Of a stretch of 64,000 nucleotides of DNA, positions 33,146 to 41,578 are shown piece after piece. Made by a program: the position numbers and the translations under genes. The notes beneath the pieces are model-generated. The model saw only the letters and a program-made list of their open reading frames with translations. It did not search any database and was not told the DNA's origin. The stretch lies in NCBI RefSeq assembly GCF_027352905.1, contig NZ_DAIEIF010000051.1:62001-126000 (forward strand), in the 5' to 3' direction. Origin of the DNA: Acidocella sp. (GTDB lineage: Bacteria; Pseudomonadota; Alphaproteobacteria; Acetobacterales; Acetobacteraceae). Numbering within the stretch: position 1 is the stretch's first letter; every line of letters starts with the position of its first letter.

Positions 33146-35089
33146 ATGTCAATTGACAGCGCTTATGAGTCCACGCTGAGCACCCTTCAGGCCATTGCCG
33201 GGCAAATCGGCCCAGCTGGTTTGACCGCAAGCCAGGCGGGACAGCTTGACGCTTTGCTCGCGAGCCTCGGCGAAGACCCTTACACCCAGTTGATTCTAAA
33301 CAGCGTGATCCAGGCCGGCGGCGCCGCCGGCACCACCCAGGCGGCTTTCAGCGCCCTCATCGATCAATGGTTTCTGGGGGCGGACGATCCCGCGCCGCTC
33401 CCTGGCAACACCATGGTCAACTTCGCCTCTGCGCCGTTATTTCCGGTAAGCTGGAGCGGTGCCTACCATATGGTGCAGCAAGGCTATGAAAATGGCGATT
33501 GCTGGCTGGTGGCGGCGCTTGTCGAAGCAGCGGCCATCAGCCCCTCCGACCTGACCTCTGCCATCTGGGCGAATGGCAATGGCACATATGGCGTCCGTTT
33601 CTACTCACCCACCGGGCCACAATATCTCACCGTCAATGCGGATCTCATGGTTCTGCAAGGGCAAAGCGGTTTTATTAGCGGCGAGGGGGCGAACTCCACG
33701 GATGGTACACTTTGGGCGGGGTTGCTGGAGAAAGCCTATGCCGAGGCGCAAGGCGACGAAATCGCTTTTTCGCTGAGCACGGATGGCGCCTATTCAGCGC
33801 CCGGCGCCAATAGCTACGCCACGCTGCAAGGCGGCTGGGACGAGATGCTGAAGGCCCTGACCGGCCGCACCGTGAACAATTATGGGCTGGGCAATATAGC
33901 GGCGCTCGCGCCGGGCGGCACGGTTTACCAAACGGTCAGCTATGATCTGCAAAACGGGCTGGACGTTCTCCTTGCCTCGAATACCGACGTGCCGGCCGAC
34001 GATCTCATCGGCAATCACATGTACGCGGTGACAGGCATCGACCTGACGACCGGAAATTACATCCTCACCAATCCCTGGGGGCAAACCGACCCGGCCGATG
34101 CGGAGACCTCGCTCTCCGCCGCCCAGTTGAATGCCCTAACCGGCGCGGGAGATGTAATTCTCGCCGCGGATGGCGGGCTCCTCACCGCGCCGCCCCCCGT
34201 GCCGAATTGTTATCTGCGCGGCACGCTCATCCTCACGCCACGCGGCCTGCGCCCAATCGAGCGCCTGGTGATCGGCGACGAGGTCATCACCCGCTTCGGC
34301 GGCCTCCGGCCCATAAAATGGATCGCGGAACAGAAATTTCCAGCATATTTTCTTAAAAAAAACTCCCCCCTCGCCCCGGTGCGGATCGCGGCTAACGCTC
34401 TGGCTGAGTGTGTGCCCAGGCGGGACCTCCTCGTCTCCGCCGGGCATTCCATGCTGCTTGGCGACGTCCTGGTTCTGGCGGGGGACCTCGTGAACGGCGT
34501 TACCATCACCCAGGCCGAGTTATACGGAGACATTCATTATTTCCACATCGAACTCGACACGCATGATTGTATCTTAGCCGAGGGCGCCTGGTCGGAAACC
34601 TATGCCAATTGCGCCAGTCACCGCGCGCTCTTTCATAACGCGGCGCAATACCGGGCCCTCTATCCGCACGAACCCGCCGCGGACGCACCGCGGCTTTGCG
34701 CGAAGCGGCCCGAGGCCGGGCCATTGCTGGACGCCGCCCTTTTTCAGATCATCATACGCGCGGAGCGGGCCGCGCGGCCACCGCGTATGATCGGCTGTAT
34801 CGAGAGGCTGGACGAGAAAATCCAGGGTTGGGCGGCAGATGCCGCCAACCCTGGTCTGCCGGTACGGCTGAAAATCCTTTGCGGCGCCGCCCCGCCCGCC
34901 ATCTGTCTCGCCCGGGGGCCGCGTCCGGACATCCATGTCCCGGGTCTGGAGGTGAACCGTGGCGGATTCCAGTTTCCTCTGCCAGCCGGCATGCGCGCGG
35001 CGGAGATCGTCATCGGCCATGCCCTCACCGGAGAGCGTTTAGAGTTCTGGCCTCAGCTGGCCCGCGCCTCGATGGTCGCCACGGGTTGA
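33146..35089 (+). CDS. Calpain-like C2 cysteine protease fused to a Hint (Hint_2) domain and a C-terminal beta module
   Basis: 647 residues, RBS AGAGG 6 bases before ATG. Residues 1-90 are Ala/Leu-rich helices with no signal peptide. A calpain domain follows with Cys119 in YENGDCWLVAALVE, His291 in GNHMYAVTGID and Asn309 in LTNPWGQ, a complete C2 triad. At Cys355 a Hint_2 domain begins (NCYLRGTLILTPRGLRPIE, PVRIAANALAE, SAGHSMLLGD, YFHIELDTHDCILAEG, to about residue 485). From about 548 a module reading IERLDEKIQGWAADAANPGLP occurs, a repeat-type domain also seen appended to alphaproteobacterial surface proteins. Possible roles: secreted or self-processing protease. It stands alone, between a NUDIX gene and a convergent permease. 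Confidence 0.85.
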   Translation: MSIDSAYESTLSTLQAIAGQIGPAGLTASQAGQLDALLASLGEDPYTQLILNSVIQAGGAAGTTQAAFSALIDQWFLGADDPAPLPGNTMVNFASAPLFPVSWSGAYHMVQQGYENGDCWLVAALVEAAAISPSDLTSAIWANGNGTYGVRFYSPTGPQYLTVNADLMVLQGQSGFISGEGANSTDGTLWAGLLEKAYAEAQGDEIAFSLSTDGAYSAPGANSYATLQGGWDEMLKALTGRTVNNYGLGNIAALAPGGTVYQTVSYDLQNGLDVLLASNTDVPADDLIGNHMYAVTGIDLTTGNYILTNPWGQTDPADAETSLSAAQLNALTGAGDVILAADGGLLTAPPPVPNCYLRGTLILTPRGLRPIERLVIGDEVITRFGGLRPIKWIAEQKFPAYFLKKNSPLAPVRIAANALAECVPRRDLLVSAGHSMLLGDVLVLAGDLVNGVTITQAELYGDIHYFHIELDTHDCILAEGAWSETYANCASHRALFHNAAQYRALYPHEPAADAPRLCAKRPEAGPLLDAALFQIIIRAERAARPPRMIGCIERLDEKIQGWAADAANPGLPVRLKILCGAAPPAICLARGPRPDIHVPGLEVNRGGFQFPLPAGMRAAEIVIGHALTGERLEFWPQLARASMVATG

Positions 35090-35113
35090 CAGAGGCCGTT
35101 ACGGCGGCCCTCC

Positions 35114-36520
35114 TCATCCCTCCATGTCATTGGCGATGCTCGCCAGAACCTGGGGTGATTTGTATTTCAATACCAGGAACCACACGAGACCAATCGCCAT
35201 ATAAATAACAAAGGCCGGGGGAAGCGCGTTGAATGGCGCCGTTGGATAAGGCACCACGGAACTATAAATTACAAATCCCATGAGAGCCGTACCCAATAAA
35301 CCTAATACGATATAAAATGGCTTACCGGCTCCGTTGCGGTAGGCGTCCACCGGCGCGGTAATGCATACACCGAAGTAAACGATGACGAAGCCATAGGTCG
35401 CGATCGTCCCGGTTAAACCGAAGGCCCCCAGGAAACCTTGAGGCAGCAGGGCCAGAATGAGGGCGAGCGTGATGGCGCCACAAACCAGCACCGCCACATG
35501 GGGCGTTTTATGCCGTTTATGAACCAGCCCCATTGAGCCATGCAGGAATTGATAGCGGCCCATCGAGTATAGAATGCGCGAACTGGCGTTTAAACAGGCC
35601 AGAGCACAGGCAAAGGCGCTGACCAGCGCCGCGAAATAGACGATCGCGGCGGCCCAGGGTAAGCCCGCCTTGTCGGTCATGGCGGCAAAAGGCGAGGCGC
35701 TGCCGCCAATCGCCCCGGCATCGTCATCCATGCCCATGATCATGCAATAGCTCAGAATGATGAAAAAAACGCCCGCGGCGGCAGCAGAGCCGATCACCGC
35801 GAACGGAACGTTTTTTTGCGGGTCGGCCGATTCCTTGGCGAGCGTCGCCGCGCTTTCGAAGCCGACGAAGCTGAACACGGCGAACACCAGCGCGGACATA
35901 ACAGCCCCGAATTTAATCCTGCCAATGTCCAGCTGCACAGGGTCCACCACCGTACCGTGCTTGCCTATGACAATCGCGGTGATGACGATGATGATCCCAA
36001 TGGAAATGGATTCCAGAACCAGAGCGGCACGGGATGAAAGCTGAATATCCCGATACGCCGCGAACACCACCGCCCCCAGAAACAGAATGGTGATCACGAC
36101 CATTTCAGGCGTGGATAGAGCGATATGAAACACTGAAAGCAAATTGCCGAGAAATAAGGGCACCCCCACCACCACCGCCGCAGCCGTGGCGATATACGCC
36201 AAAACCATAGCCCACCCCGCGAGCGCGCCACAAACCGGGCCAAAATTACGGCCGATATAAACGAAATAGGATCCCGCCTCGGGGTGCCTGCGGGCCAGAA
36301 TTGAAATGCACCCCCCCACGAAAATCAAGCCGATGGTTGCAATCAGATAGGCGAGCCATGACCCCACCCCCGCCAGCCCCGCCACCACCGATATATTCAG
36401 TGCCGGGGTGAGCGTTGGCGCGATATTGGCAATCGATTGTCCCATCATCTCGAAGCGGTTGAGCACGCCACGTTTGAGTTGTGGGGATGAATGCGCGGCG
36501 ATATCCGTGGTAGCAACCAT
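35114..36520 (-). CDS. APC-family amino acid/amine permease
   Basis: 468 residues with about twelve hydrophobic helices. Helix 1 carries NIAPTLTPALNISVVAGLAGVGSW (short stretch ALNISVVAGLAG), and FVGFESAATLAKESADPQKNVP is the typical APC motif after helix 6. ATG 36520 has AGGAG 9 bases upstream; the longer frame to 36565 is not needed. It lies 94 bases downstream of the copper amine oxidase gene on the same strand, so amine or polyamine import feeding that oxidase is the likely job. The substrate is not read from sequence. Confidence 0.9.
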   Translation of the reverse strand: MVATTDIAAHSSPQLKRGVLNRFEMMGQSIANIAPTLTPALNISVVAGLAGVGSWLAYLIATIGLIFVGGCISILARRHPEAGSYFVYIGRNFGPVCGALAGWAMVLAYIATAAAVVVGVPLFLGNLLSVFHIALSTPEMVVITILFLGAVVFAAYRDIQLSSRAALVLESISIGIIIVITAIVIGKHGTVVDPVQLDIGRIKFGAVMSALVFAVFSFVGFESAATLAKESADPQKNVPFAVIGSAAAAGVFFIILSYCMIMGMDDDAGAIGGSASPFAAMTDKAGLPWAAAIVYFAALVSAFACALACLNASSRILYSMGRYQFLHGSMGLVHKRHKTPHVAVLVCGAITLALILALLPQGFLGAFGLTGTIATYGFVIVYFGVCITAPVDAYRNGAGKPFYIVLGLLGTALMGFVIYSSVVPYPTAPFNALPPAFVIYMAIGLVWFLVLKYKSPQVLASIANDMEG

Positions 36521-36541
36521 ACAAAACACTCCTGTTGCAAA

Positions 36542-36561
36542 GCCGGGCCGGTTCGCCCGGC
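36542..36561 (-). terminator. GC-rich hairpin between amine oxidase and permease genes
   Basis: A 7-bp stem GCCGGGC/GCCCGGC with a 6-base loop. On the minus strand it is followed by TTTGC, a minimal T-run. It may partly terminate or process the transcript between the oxidase and permease; weak as a full terminator. Confidence 0.4.
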
Positions 36562-36614
36562 CCATTTAGCGTCATTGATAAAAAACGGATGCAAGCGCCG
36601 TGCCGGGCAGAAGC

Positions 36615-38570
36615 CTATCCTCCGCAGCAGCTCCCGCCATGCAGCTTGCTGGCCTTGTTTATGCCCGGCGCGATATCAATGCCCGGATTCTGGTCGAAAA
36701 ACCCGAGCGGCATCAGTTTGAAGCCGGTTTTGATGCAAGGCTGAACCGGAAAATCTTCGGGACGCGGCTGATGATGCAGTCCAAATACGTGCCAGAGAAC
36801 GAGATTGGTATTCTCGATATTCCGGTCCTGTTTCACGAAATCCTCCACCCCCCCGGTTCCGTCGGAATGGTTCATATATTCGCCGGCGGGGTAGCGCTCC
36901 TCCTCGGCGAATTTCGTCACCCAGAGATGATTGTTCATGAAGCCCGACCGAACCCCCGAAGGCGAGCCCGGCTTGAAATAGGGTGTGAGGGTGGATTCCG
37001 GCATTAGCTTGTATCCCACGGGGCGGCCCGTATGGTTCAGCTTGTTGGGATTGATCACCTTCCAATACCGGTGGGTAGCCGGGTTCGCCTTGCGGCACGC
37101 CTCCAATTCGGTTTTGAGAATTGTATCCTGTTGGTAAAAGGCATTGCCGTACGGGTTCTTGGCCTCATCTTCCTCAGCGTAGCCGTTGCATTCGACAATG
37201 GAATTTCCCGGCCCGTCCACCGCCATCTCCAGCCGCGCGCAAAAAGCGTGCTGATGGATATGGCCTTGAAGGCCGGGCGCGACCTCCACGCCATATTTGG
37301 TCGGGTGCCCGGGCAGGCAGGCGGAGGTATTGATGATGCCGGTGGCCTTCATGACGAATTCGATCATTCCGGCTTGGTCCAGATGCCAATAGAAGGCATA
37401 TTCATAATTACCCACGGTGCAGATGAAGGAAATGACCAGTTTTCGGCCCCGCCGCACTTCCGTGCGCTCGGTCCGGAAGTCCCAATGCTTCCAGAGAATG
37501 CCGTCATCCTCCTCATGAATACAGATGGCTTTATCGATATGAAAAATCTCGCCATTCATGGTGTTCAAATCAGCGTCGAGATAGGCGATATGCCCCAGGC
37601 AATCGCAGCCCAGTGTGAGGGAGTTGGTCAGTTTGCCCAACCCGTATTCGCCAATATCGAAAACGTTTTTGCGAAAATGCCCATTTTCCGGCACGCCGTA
37701 GGGCACCACCATCTCGGCGATGGAAGCGCGGTTGACGATCGGCCGGCCATCGTAGGAAATGTCATGAAGCGTGAGGCCCTCGCGCGCGTTGAAGCCGATG
37801 ACGCAACTCCATTTATCCCAGGTGATCACGCGGCCATCGAGGCTGAAGCTCGCGCCTTCGGGCTGAACGATATCGAGCGGCTTGAGCGCCGGGCGGAACT
37901 CTTTGCGGAATTGGGCCTCGTAATTGAATTCCTGCATCGGCACGGGCACCACCCCGTAATCATCGACACGAATCACCTTGCCGGCCTTGATATCCACCAC
38001 CGCATTGATGCCCTCGATGGGATGGGCATAGAAATTTTCGTCTTTATAAAGCCTCAGCCAGCAGAATGTATGAGAAAGATAGCCCTCCTCCTCCCCGGCC
38101 ACGCCAAAATTCCCCGCCGACCACGGGTCAACGCACACCATGCTCATATCGGTGATGCCCCGCTTGGCGCAGGCGGCGATAAACTCGGGATTGGCGCGAA
38201 CGATATCCTCGATCTGCACGAACTGCTCGAGCTGGATCATGGGCCGGGCATGGGGGAAATAATTCCTGGATGTGATCACCGCGTCGGTCAGAGATAGCGT
38301 AAGTCGCCAGATGCCCGGCTCATCCTGGCGGAATACATTTGCCCTCGCCTCGCGCGGCCAGGATCTTCCCTCGGTGAAGGCCGTCAGCGCCTCGCGCGGC
38401 GGCTCCTTCAATTCAATGACTTCGAACAAAATCCCCGCTCCAAAATCCCGGTCGGCCCGGATCACAGCCACGGCTTGGCGAATTTCATCCGCATCGAGCG
38501 GCGTGAACGGATGGCGCAATACCGGCGAGACCGCTGGCGCCGTGGCAACGGGGAGATGAAGATCGTCCAT
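36615..38570 (-). CDS. Primary-amine oxidase (copper/topaquinone)
   Basis: Oxidises primary amines to aldehydes with hydrogen peroxide and ammonia. 651 residues with N2/N3 domains and the large catalytic domain. The topaquinone precursor Tyr is in TVGNYEYAFYWH (consensus N-Y-D/E-Y), the catalytic Asp is in NVFDIGEYGLG, and copper ligands are HIHQH plus a later His (GEYMNHSDGTGG region). The C-terminus is Cys/Gly-rich (GGSCCGG). No signal peptide is visible, so probably cytoplasmic. Neighbours: APC permease downstream and a divergent AraC regulator upstream, as expected for an inducible amine-catabolic unit. Confidence 0.95.
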   Translation of the reverse strand: MDDLHLPVATAPAVSPVLRHPFTPLDADEIRQAVAVIRADRDFGAGILFEVIELKEPPREALTAFTEGRSWPREARANVFRQDEPGIWRLTLSLTDAVITSRNYFPHARPMIQLEQFVQIEDIVRANPEFIAACAKRGITDMSMVCVDPWSAGNFGVAGEEEGYLSHTFCWLRLYKDENFYAHPIEGINAVVDIKAGKVIRVDDYGVVPVPMQEFNYEAQFRKEFRPALKPLDIVQPEGASFSLDGRVITWDKWSCVIGFNAREGLTLHDISYDGRPIVNRASIAEMVVPYGVPENGHFRKNVFDIGEYGLGKLTNSLTLGCDCLGHIAYLDADLNTMNGEIFHIDKAICIHEEDDGILWKHWDFRTERTEVRRGRKLVISFICTVGNYEYAFYWHLDQAGMIEFVMKATGIINTSACLPGHPTKYGVEVAPGLQGHIHQHAFCARLEMAVDGPGNSIVECNGYAEEDEAKNPYGNAFYQQDTILKTELEACRKANPATHRYWKVINPNKLNHTGRPVGYKLMPESTLTPYFKPGSPSGVRSGFMNNHLWVTKFAEEERYPAGEYMNHSDGTGGVEDFVKQDRNIENTNLVLWHVFGLHHQPRPEDFPVQPCIKTGFKLMPLGFFDQNPGIDIAPGINKASKLHGGSCCGG

Positions 38571-38653
38571 TATATCACTCCTTGATTTGCCTTTTAATTG
38601 TACAAAGCCTTTCAGCTCACCGCAGATTACATCTCAGCCGCCCCGGCATGCGC

Positions 38654-38682
38654 TTGACATTTCGCGCCGTTTTTCATGAAAT
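38654..38682 (+). promoter_or_regulatory. Predicted sigma70 promoter toward the AraC gene
   Basis: TTGACA (38654-38659) is a perfect -35, spaced 17 bases from TGAAAT (38677-38682). It lies in the 213-base divergent region between the amine oxidase and the AraC-type regulator. Read by eye only. Confidence 0.4.
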
Positions 38683-38726
38683 CGTTCAGCAGCGCCTATG
38701 GTTGCATTTTGTATTGTCAATTTTTT

Positions 38727-38741
38727 GCCTACTTAATAGGC
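38727..38741. promoter_or_regulatory. Short palindrome, possible regulator site
   Basis: GCCTA-CTTAA-TAGGC, perfect 5-bp arms, in the same divergent region, 43 bases before the AraC start. It may be an AraC-type or other operator. Low certainty because short palindromes occur by chance. Confidence 0.3.
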
Positions 38742-38783
38742 TTTGATCTGGAGCGGCGGGACGTGCAAAGGAGAGTATGACCG

Positions 38784-39815
38784 ATGATGCCGCAACCAGC
38801 CGCCCCTCGTATTGCCGCCGCCGCCGCCAGCGGGGTGACCAAGCTCATCGGTAAATGCGGCGGCGACGCGGAACGCGTCATGAAAGCCGCCCATCTCCAG
38901 CCAGCGGATCTGGCCGACCCGTCCCGGCGCCTCGCCTTGCATCATTACTGCGATCTTTTCGAAATTGCCGCCCGTCATACCGGAGCGGGAGATTTCGGCC
39001 TGCGCTTTGGCCTGCAATACCGCACGGAGGAGATGGGACCTCTCGGGGCGCTGATCCTCGCCTCGCCTGATCTCGGTACCGCCTTGCGCAATCTCTGCCT
39101 TTATTTTCCCGCTCTACAAGACCATTCCTGTTTGCGTTTGCGTGAAGACGCGGGCCTGATGGCGCTCGAATACCAGATCACGGATGGGCGAATTGCCCAA
39201 CGCCGGCAGGATGCGGAACTCACCCTCGCCATTTTCGCTGGTATCTTCCGGCGCTGCCTGGGTCCAGGCTGGGCACCAGCGGAAGTGCAGTTCGAGCATC
39301 TTCGCCCGCCGGAGGCCATGGCCGCCGAGTCCGCTTTCGGCGCGCCGGTTTATTACAGCGCCCCGCGCAACGCCCTATTGTTTCCGCGCGCCGCGTTGCG
39401 AACGCCCATGCCCGGTGCCAACATCGCGCGGCTTCCGGTTTTGCAAACCGCGCTGGGCGAGATGGCGGCCGCCGCCGGACCAGAAGACTTTATCGGCCGG
39501 GTGTTGAGTCAAATCCGGGCTGGATTTGCCAGAGGCGAAGCGGGGATAGATGACGTCGCGGCCCGGCTCGGGTTAAGCCGGACCGGATTATATCGCCGTC
39601 TGGCCCGGGAGGGTGAGGATTTTTCAAAGCTGACCCGGCGCGTCCGGTGCGATCTCGCCAAATTCTACGCCGCCCAGCCCGGCATATCTTTTACCGAGGT
39701 CGCCTTGTTGCTCGGTTATTCGGAGTTGAGCGCCTTCTCACGGGCGTTTACCCGCTGGACGGGGCAGTCTCCGGCGCGCTACAGGCAAGCGTGCCGGCAC
39801 CACCACCCCGCCTAA
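38784..39815 (+). CDS. AraC-family transcriptional regulator with AraC_binding-like N-domain
   Basis: 343 residues. The N-terminal effector-type domain (DFGLRFGLQYRTEEMGPLGALI, LCLYFPALQDHS) matches the OruR/ArgR-like arabinose-binding-type group. The C-terminal double helix-turn-helix carries DDVAARLGLSRTGLYRRLAREG and SFTEVALLLGYSELSAFSRAFTRWTGQSP (shown in part). GGAGAG lies 8-10 bases upstream of the ATG. Divergent from the copper amine oxidase, which it probably activates in response to an amine. Its 3' end overlaps the Maf start by 25 bases. Confidence 0.92.
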   Translation: MMPQPAAPRIAAAAASGVTKLIGKCGGDAERVMKAAHLQPADLADPSRRLALHHYCDLFEIAARHTGAGDFGLRFGLQYRTEEMGPLGALILASPDLGTALRNLCLYFPALQDHSCLRLREDAGLMALEYQITDGRIAQRRQDAELTLAIFAGIFRRCLGPGWAPAEVQFEHLRPPEAMAAESAFGAPVYYSAPRNALLFPRAALRTPMPGANIARLPVLQTALGEMAAAAGPEDFIGRVLSQIRAGFARGEAGIDDVAARLGLSRTGLYRRLAREGEDFSKLTRRVRCDLAKFYAAQPGISFTEVALLLGYSELSAFSRAFTRWTGQSPARYRQACRHHHPA

Positions 39816-40390
39816 TTCTCGCCAGCAGCTCTGCCAGCCGCATGGCCATGCTATCGGCCGCCGGGGTGCACTGTGTCGCCATGCCGCCGGATATCGACGA
39901 GCAGGCTTTGAAACAAGTTTTTCCCGGCCCCGCCAGCGCTTTGCCCGGCGCGTTGGCGCTGGCCAAGGCCCGCGCCATTTCCACCCGCATGCCAGACGCG
40001 CTGGTGATCGGCGCAGACCAAATCCTGCTTTTCCACGGCGGGCTCTTTGACAAGCCCCATAGCCTCGCCGTGGCGGCGGCCCAGCTGCGCGAGCTTTCCG
40101 GCCAGACGCACGAACTCATCGCCGCCGTGTGCCTGATGCGCGGCGGCGCGCCGCTCTGGCAGCATTCGGAGAGCGCCTCGCTGACCATGCGTCCATTTAG
40201 CGAGGCATTCCTCACCGATTATCTTGACGCCGAGGGCGAGGCGCTGCTGCATTCCGTCGGCGCTTACCGGCTGGAGGGGCTGGGCGCACAGCTTTTCGAG
40301 CATGTGCGAGGAGATTATTTCACTGTGCTGGGCCTGCCGCTTCTCGCTTTGCTGGGCGCCCTGCGCGCCGAGGGCGTTCTGAAGGTGTGA
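39791..40390 (+). CDS. Maf-like nucleoside triphosphate pyrophosphatase
   Basis: Hydrolyses non-canonical or modified NTPs. From GTG 39791 the protein is 199 residues, normal for the family, and starts PPPRLILASSSASRMAMLSAAG, the Maf signature. ALVIGADQILLFHGGLFDKP holds the catalytic Asp and GAYRLEGLGAQLFEHVRGDYFTVLGLPL (in part) closes the fold. The frame opens at 39647 but that stretch is shadow of the AraC gene. It overlaps AraC by 25 bases and converges on the XRE gene with a 71-base overlap. Confidence 0.88.
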   Translation: MPAPPPRLILASSSASRMAMLSAAGVHCVAMPPDIDEQALKQVFPGPASALPGALALAKARAISTRMPDALVIGADQILLFHGGLFDKPHSLAVAAAQLRELSGQTHELIAAVCLMRGGAPLWQHSESASLTMRPFSEAFLTDYLDAEGEALLHSVGAYRLEGLGAQLFEHVRGDYFTVLGLPLLALLGALRAEGVLKV

Positions 40391-40748
40391 CGGGCCGCGC
40401 CTGGTCCAGAAGCGCCTGGATGGCGGTCACGGTTTGGGCGTCTAAATGGCGTAATTCGCGGGCGAACCGGTTGGCCAGGGCGGTCTGCGCGCTGGTCAGC
40501 CCGGCGCTGTTCAGTTTGAGGCGCGGACGGGATTGCCGGGCGAGCGCTGCCAAATCATCCGCGTCGTCCCAAATCAGCCCGAGATATTGACAGATCTGGT
40601 GAATGAGTCCGGCCGAGGCCGTGCCGCGCCACCCATGCTCCAAGGCGGAGAGATAAGCGGGGGAGACCTCCAACGCCGCCGCCATATCCTTGAGCTTCAA
40701 ACCGCGCTCCTCGCGCAGGGAACGCAACTTCTCACCCAAGGGTGTCAT
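40320..40748 (-). CDS. XRE-family helix-turn-helix regulator
   Basis: 142 residues: N-terminal LREERGLKLKDMAAALEVSPAYLSALEHGWRG is a Cro/C1 helix-turn-helix, followed by an alpha-helical middle (LIHQICQYLGLIWDDADDLAALAR) and a basic Pro/Arg-rich tail. It is the last gene of a three-gene minus operon with DUF1192 and Smr; its ATG overlaps the Smr stop by one base. The 3' end overlaps the convergent Maf gene by 71 bases. Target unknown. Confidence 0.88.
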   Translation of the reverse strand: MTPLGEKLRSLREERGLKLKDMAAALEVSPAYLSALEHGWRGTASAGLIHQICQYLGLIWDDADDLAALARQSRPRLKLNSAGLTSAQTALANRFARELRHLDAQTVTAIQALLDQARPVTPSERPRRAGRPAKREAAGPAQ

Positions 40749-41260
40749 TAGTGCCGCCTCCGGCGCAGCAACACCCGCACCGCGCCATTATTACGCGCAT
40801 GCGGATGCGCAAGGCCGAGTATGAACGGCCGCAATTGCGGGTGGTTGAGCCAATGCGGCAACTCGCGAGCCAAAATATCACCATTGCCAGTGATGATCTC
40901 GACACAGCGCAGCCCGGAGGCATAGGCGACATCAAGAAATCGTAAGACCTCCGCATGAGCCTGGGCCGCGGTATGGCCGTGCAGATCGAGCCGCGCCTCG
41001 GCCCGCATGCGCTGGGTACGGAATTTCGCCCAGGTCGATTTGTCCAGGCCCGGCGGCGCGAAATTCACCCCGAGCCAGCCAGCCGGCGTGGCCATCGGCG
41101 CAACCTTGCTCTCCCTGGTGAGCGGAGCGGGCGGGGCGCTCAGCGAGGCTGGCGGGGGAGGTGGCGGCGGGGCTTTCCCCGGAAAAACCCTATGCAATGT
41201 GCGGCCATAGGCCGCCCACAGCTCCAGCTCCTCCTCGCTCAGCCCTGTCTTCCGGGTCAT
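40748..41260 (-). CDS. Smr-domain protein (MutS2 C-terminal-like nuclease fold)
   Basis: 170 residues: a Pro-rich N-terminal half (APPPPPPPASLSAPPAPL), then the Smr domain with LDLHGHTAAQAHAEVLRFLD, IITGNG (TGKG/TGNG motif), and FILGLAHPHARNNGAVRVLLRR. Smr domains nick or cleave nucleic acids; partners vary. The start overlaps the DUF1192 stop (ATGA). Typical stand-alone alphaproteobacterial Smr protein. Confidence 0.9.
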   Translation of the reverse strand: MTRKTGLSEEELELWAAYGRTLHRVFPGKAPPPPPPPASLSAPPAPLTRESKVAPMATPAGWLGVNFAPPGLDKSTWAKFRTQRMRAEARLDLHGHTAAQAHAEVLRFLDVAYASGLRCVEIITGNGDILARELPHWLNHPQLRPFILGLAHPHARNNGAVRVLLRRRRH

Positions 41261-41454
41261 CCCGGCGGCTTGAAAAACAGGGATGCCGCCGCCGCATGCG
41301 CCCGTTTGGCGGCGATGGCGCCGCGCACCCGGGCGATTTCCGCTTCGAGCTCGCTGATATAAAGCGTCAACTCCTCAACACCAAGCGCATCCAGGGCCAG
41401 CGGCTCCAGCAGGCTTTTCTTCCGGGGGGGCGGGTCATCATCGGAAAAACTCAT
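41257..41454 (-). CDS. DUF1192 family small protein
   Basis: 65 residues with a short acidic/proline start and a predicted coiled coil: LDALGVEELTLYISELEAEIARVRGAI, ending in an Ala-rich FFKPPG. This pattern is the alphaproteobacterial DUF1192 family, of unknown function. First gene of the DUF1192-Smr-XRE operon; divergent from trcR, 124 bases away. Confidence 0.85.
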   Translation of the reverse strand: MSFSDDDPPPRKKSLLEPLALDALGVEELTLYISELEAEIARVRGAIAAKRAHAAAASLFFKPPG

Positions 41455-41578
41455 GGCGGTCTTGACCAGCAGGGGGCAGGGGTTCGATAAGCCGCTCCAG
41501 TTATACTTGCGCGGCCGACGCGCGTCACTATGTCCGTTCCGGGCGCCTCGGCCCGAAACGAGAGAAGGTTATTGGCCT

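Noticed and set aside
34208-34600. Hint region considered as an inserted intein
   Set aside because: The host calpain domain ends before it and no host sequence resumes as a split conserved domain, so it is a fused Hint_2 domain.
37032-38297. 421-codon frame on the plus strand
   Set aside because: Antisense to the copper amine oxidase, no family pattern; a high-GC shadow frame.
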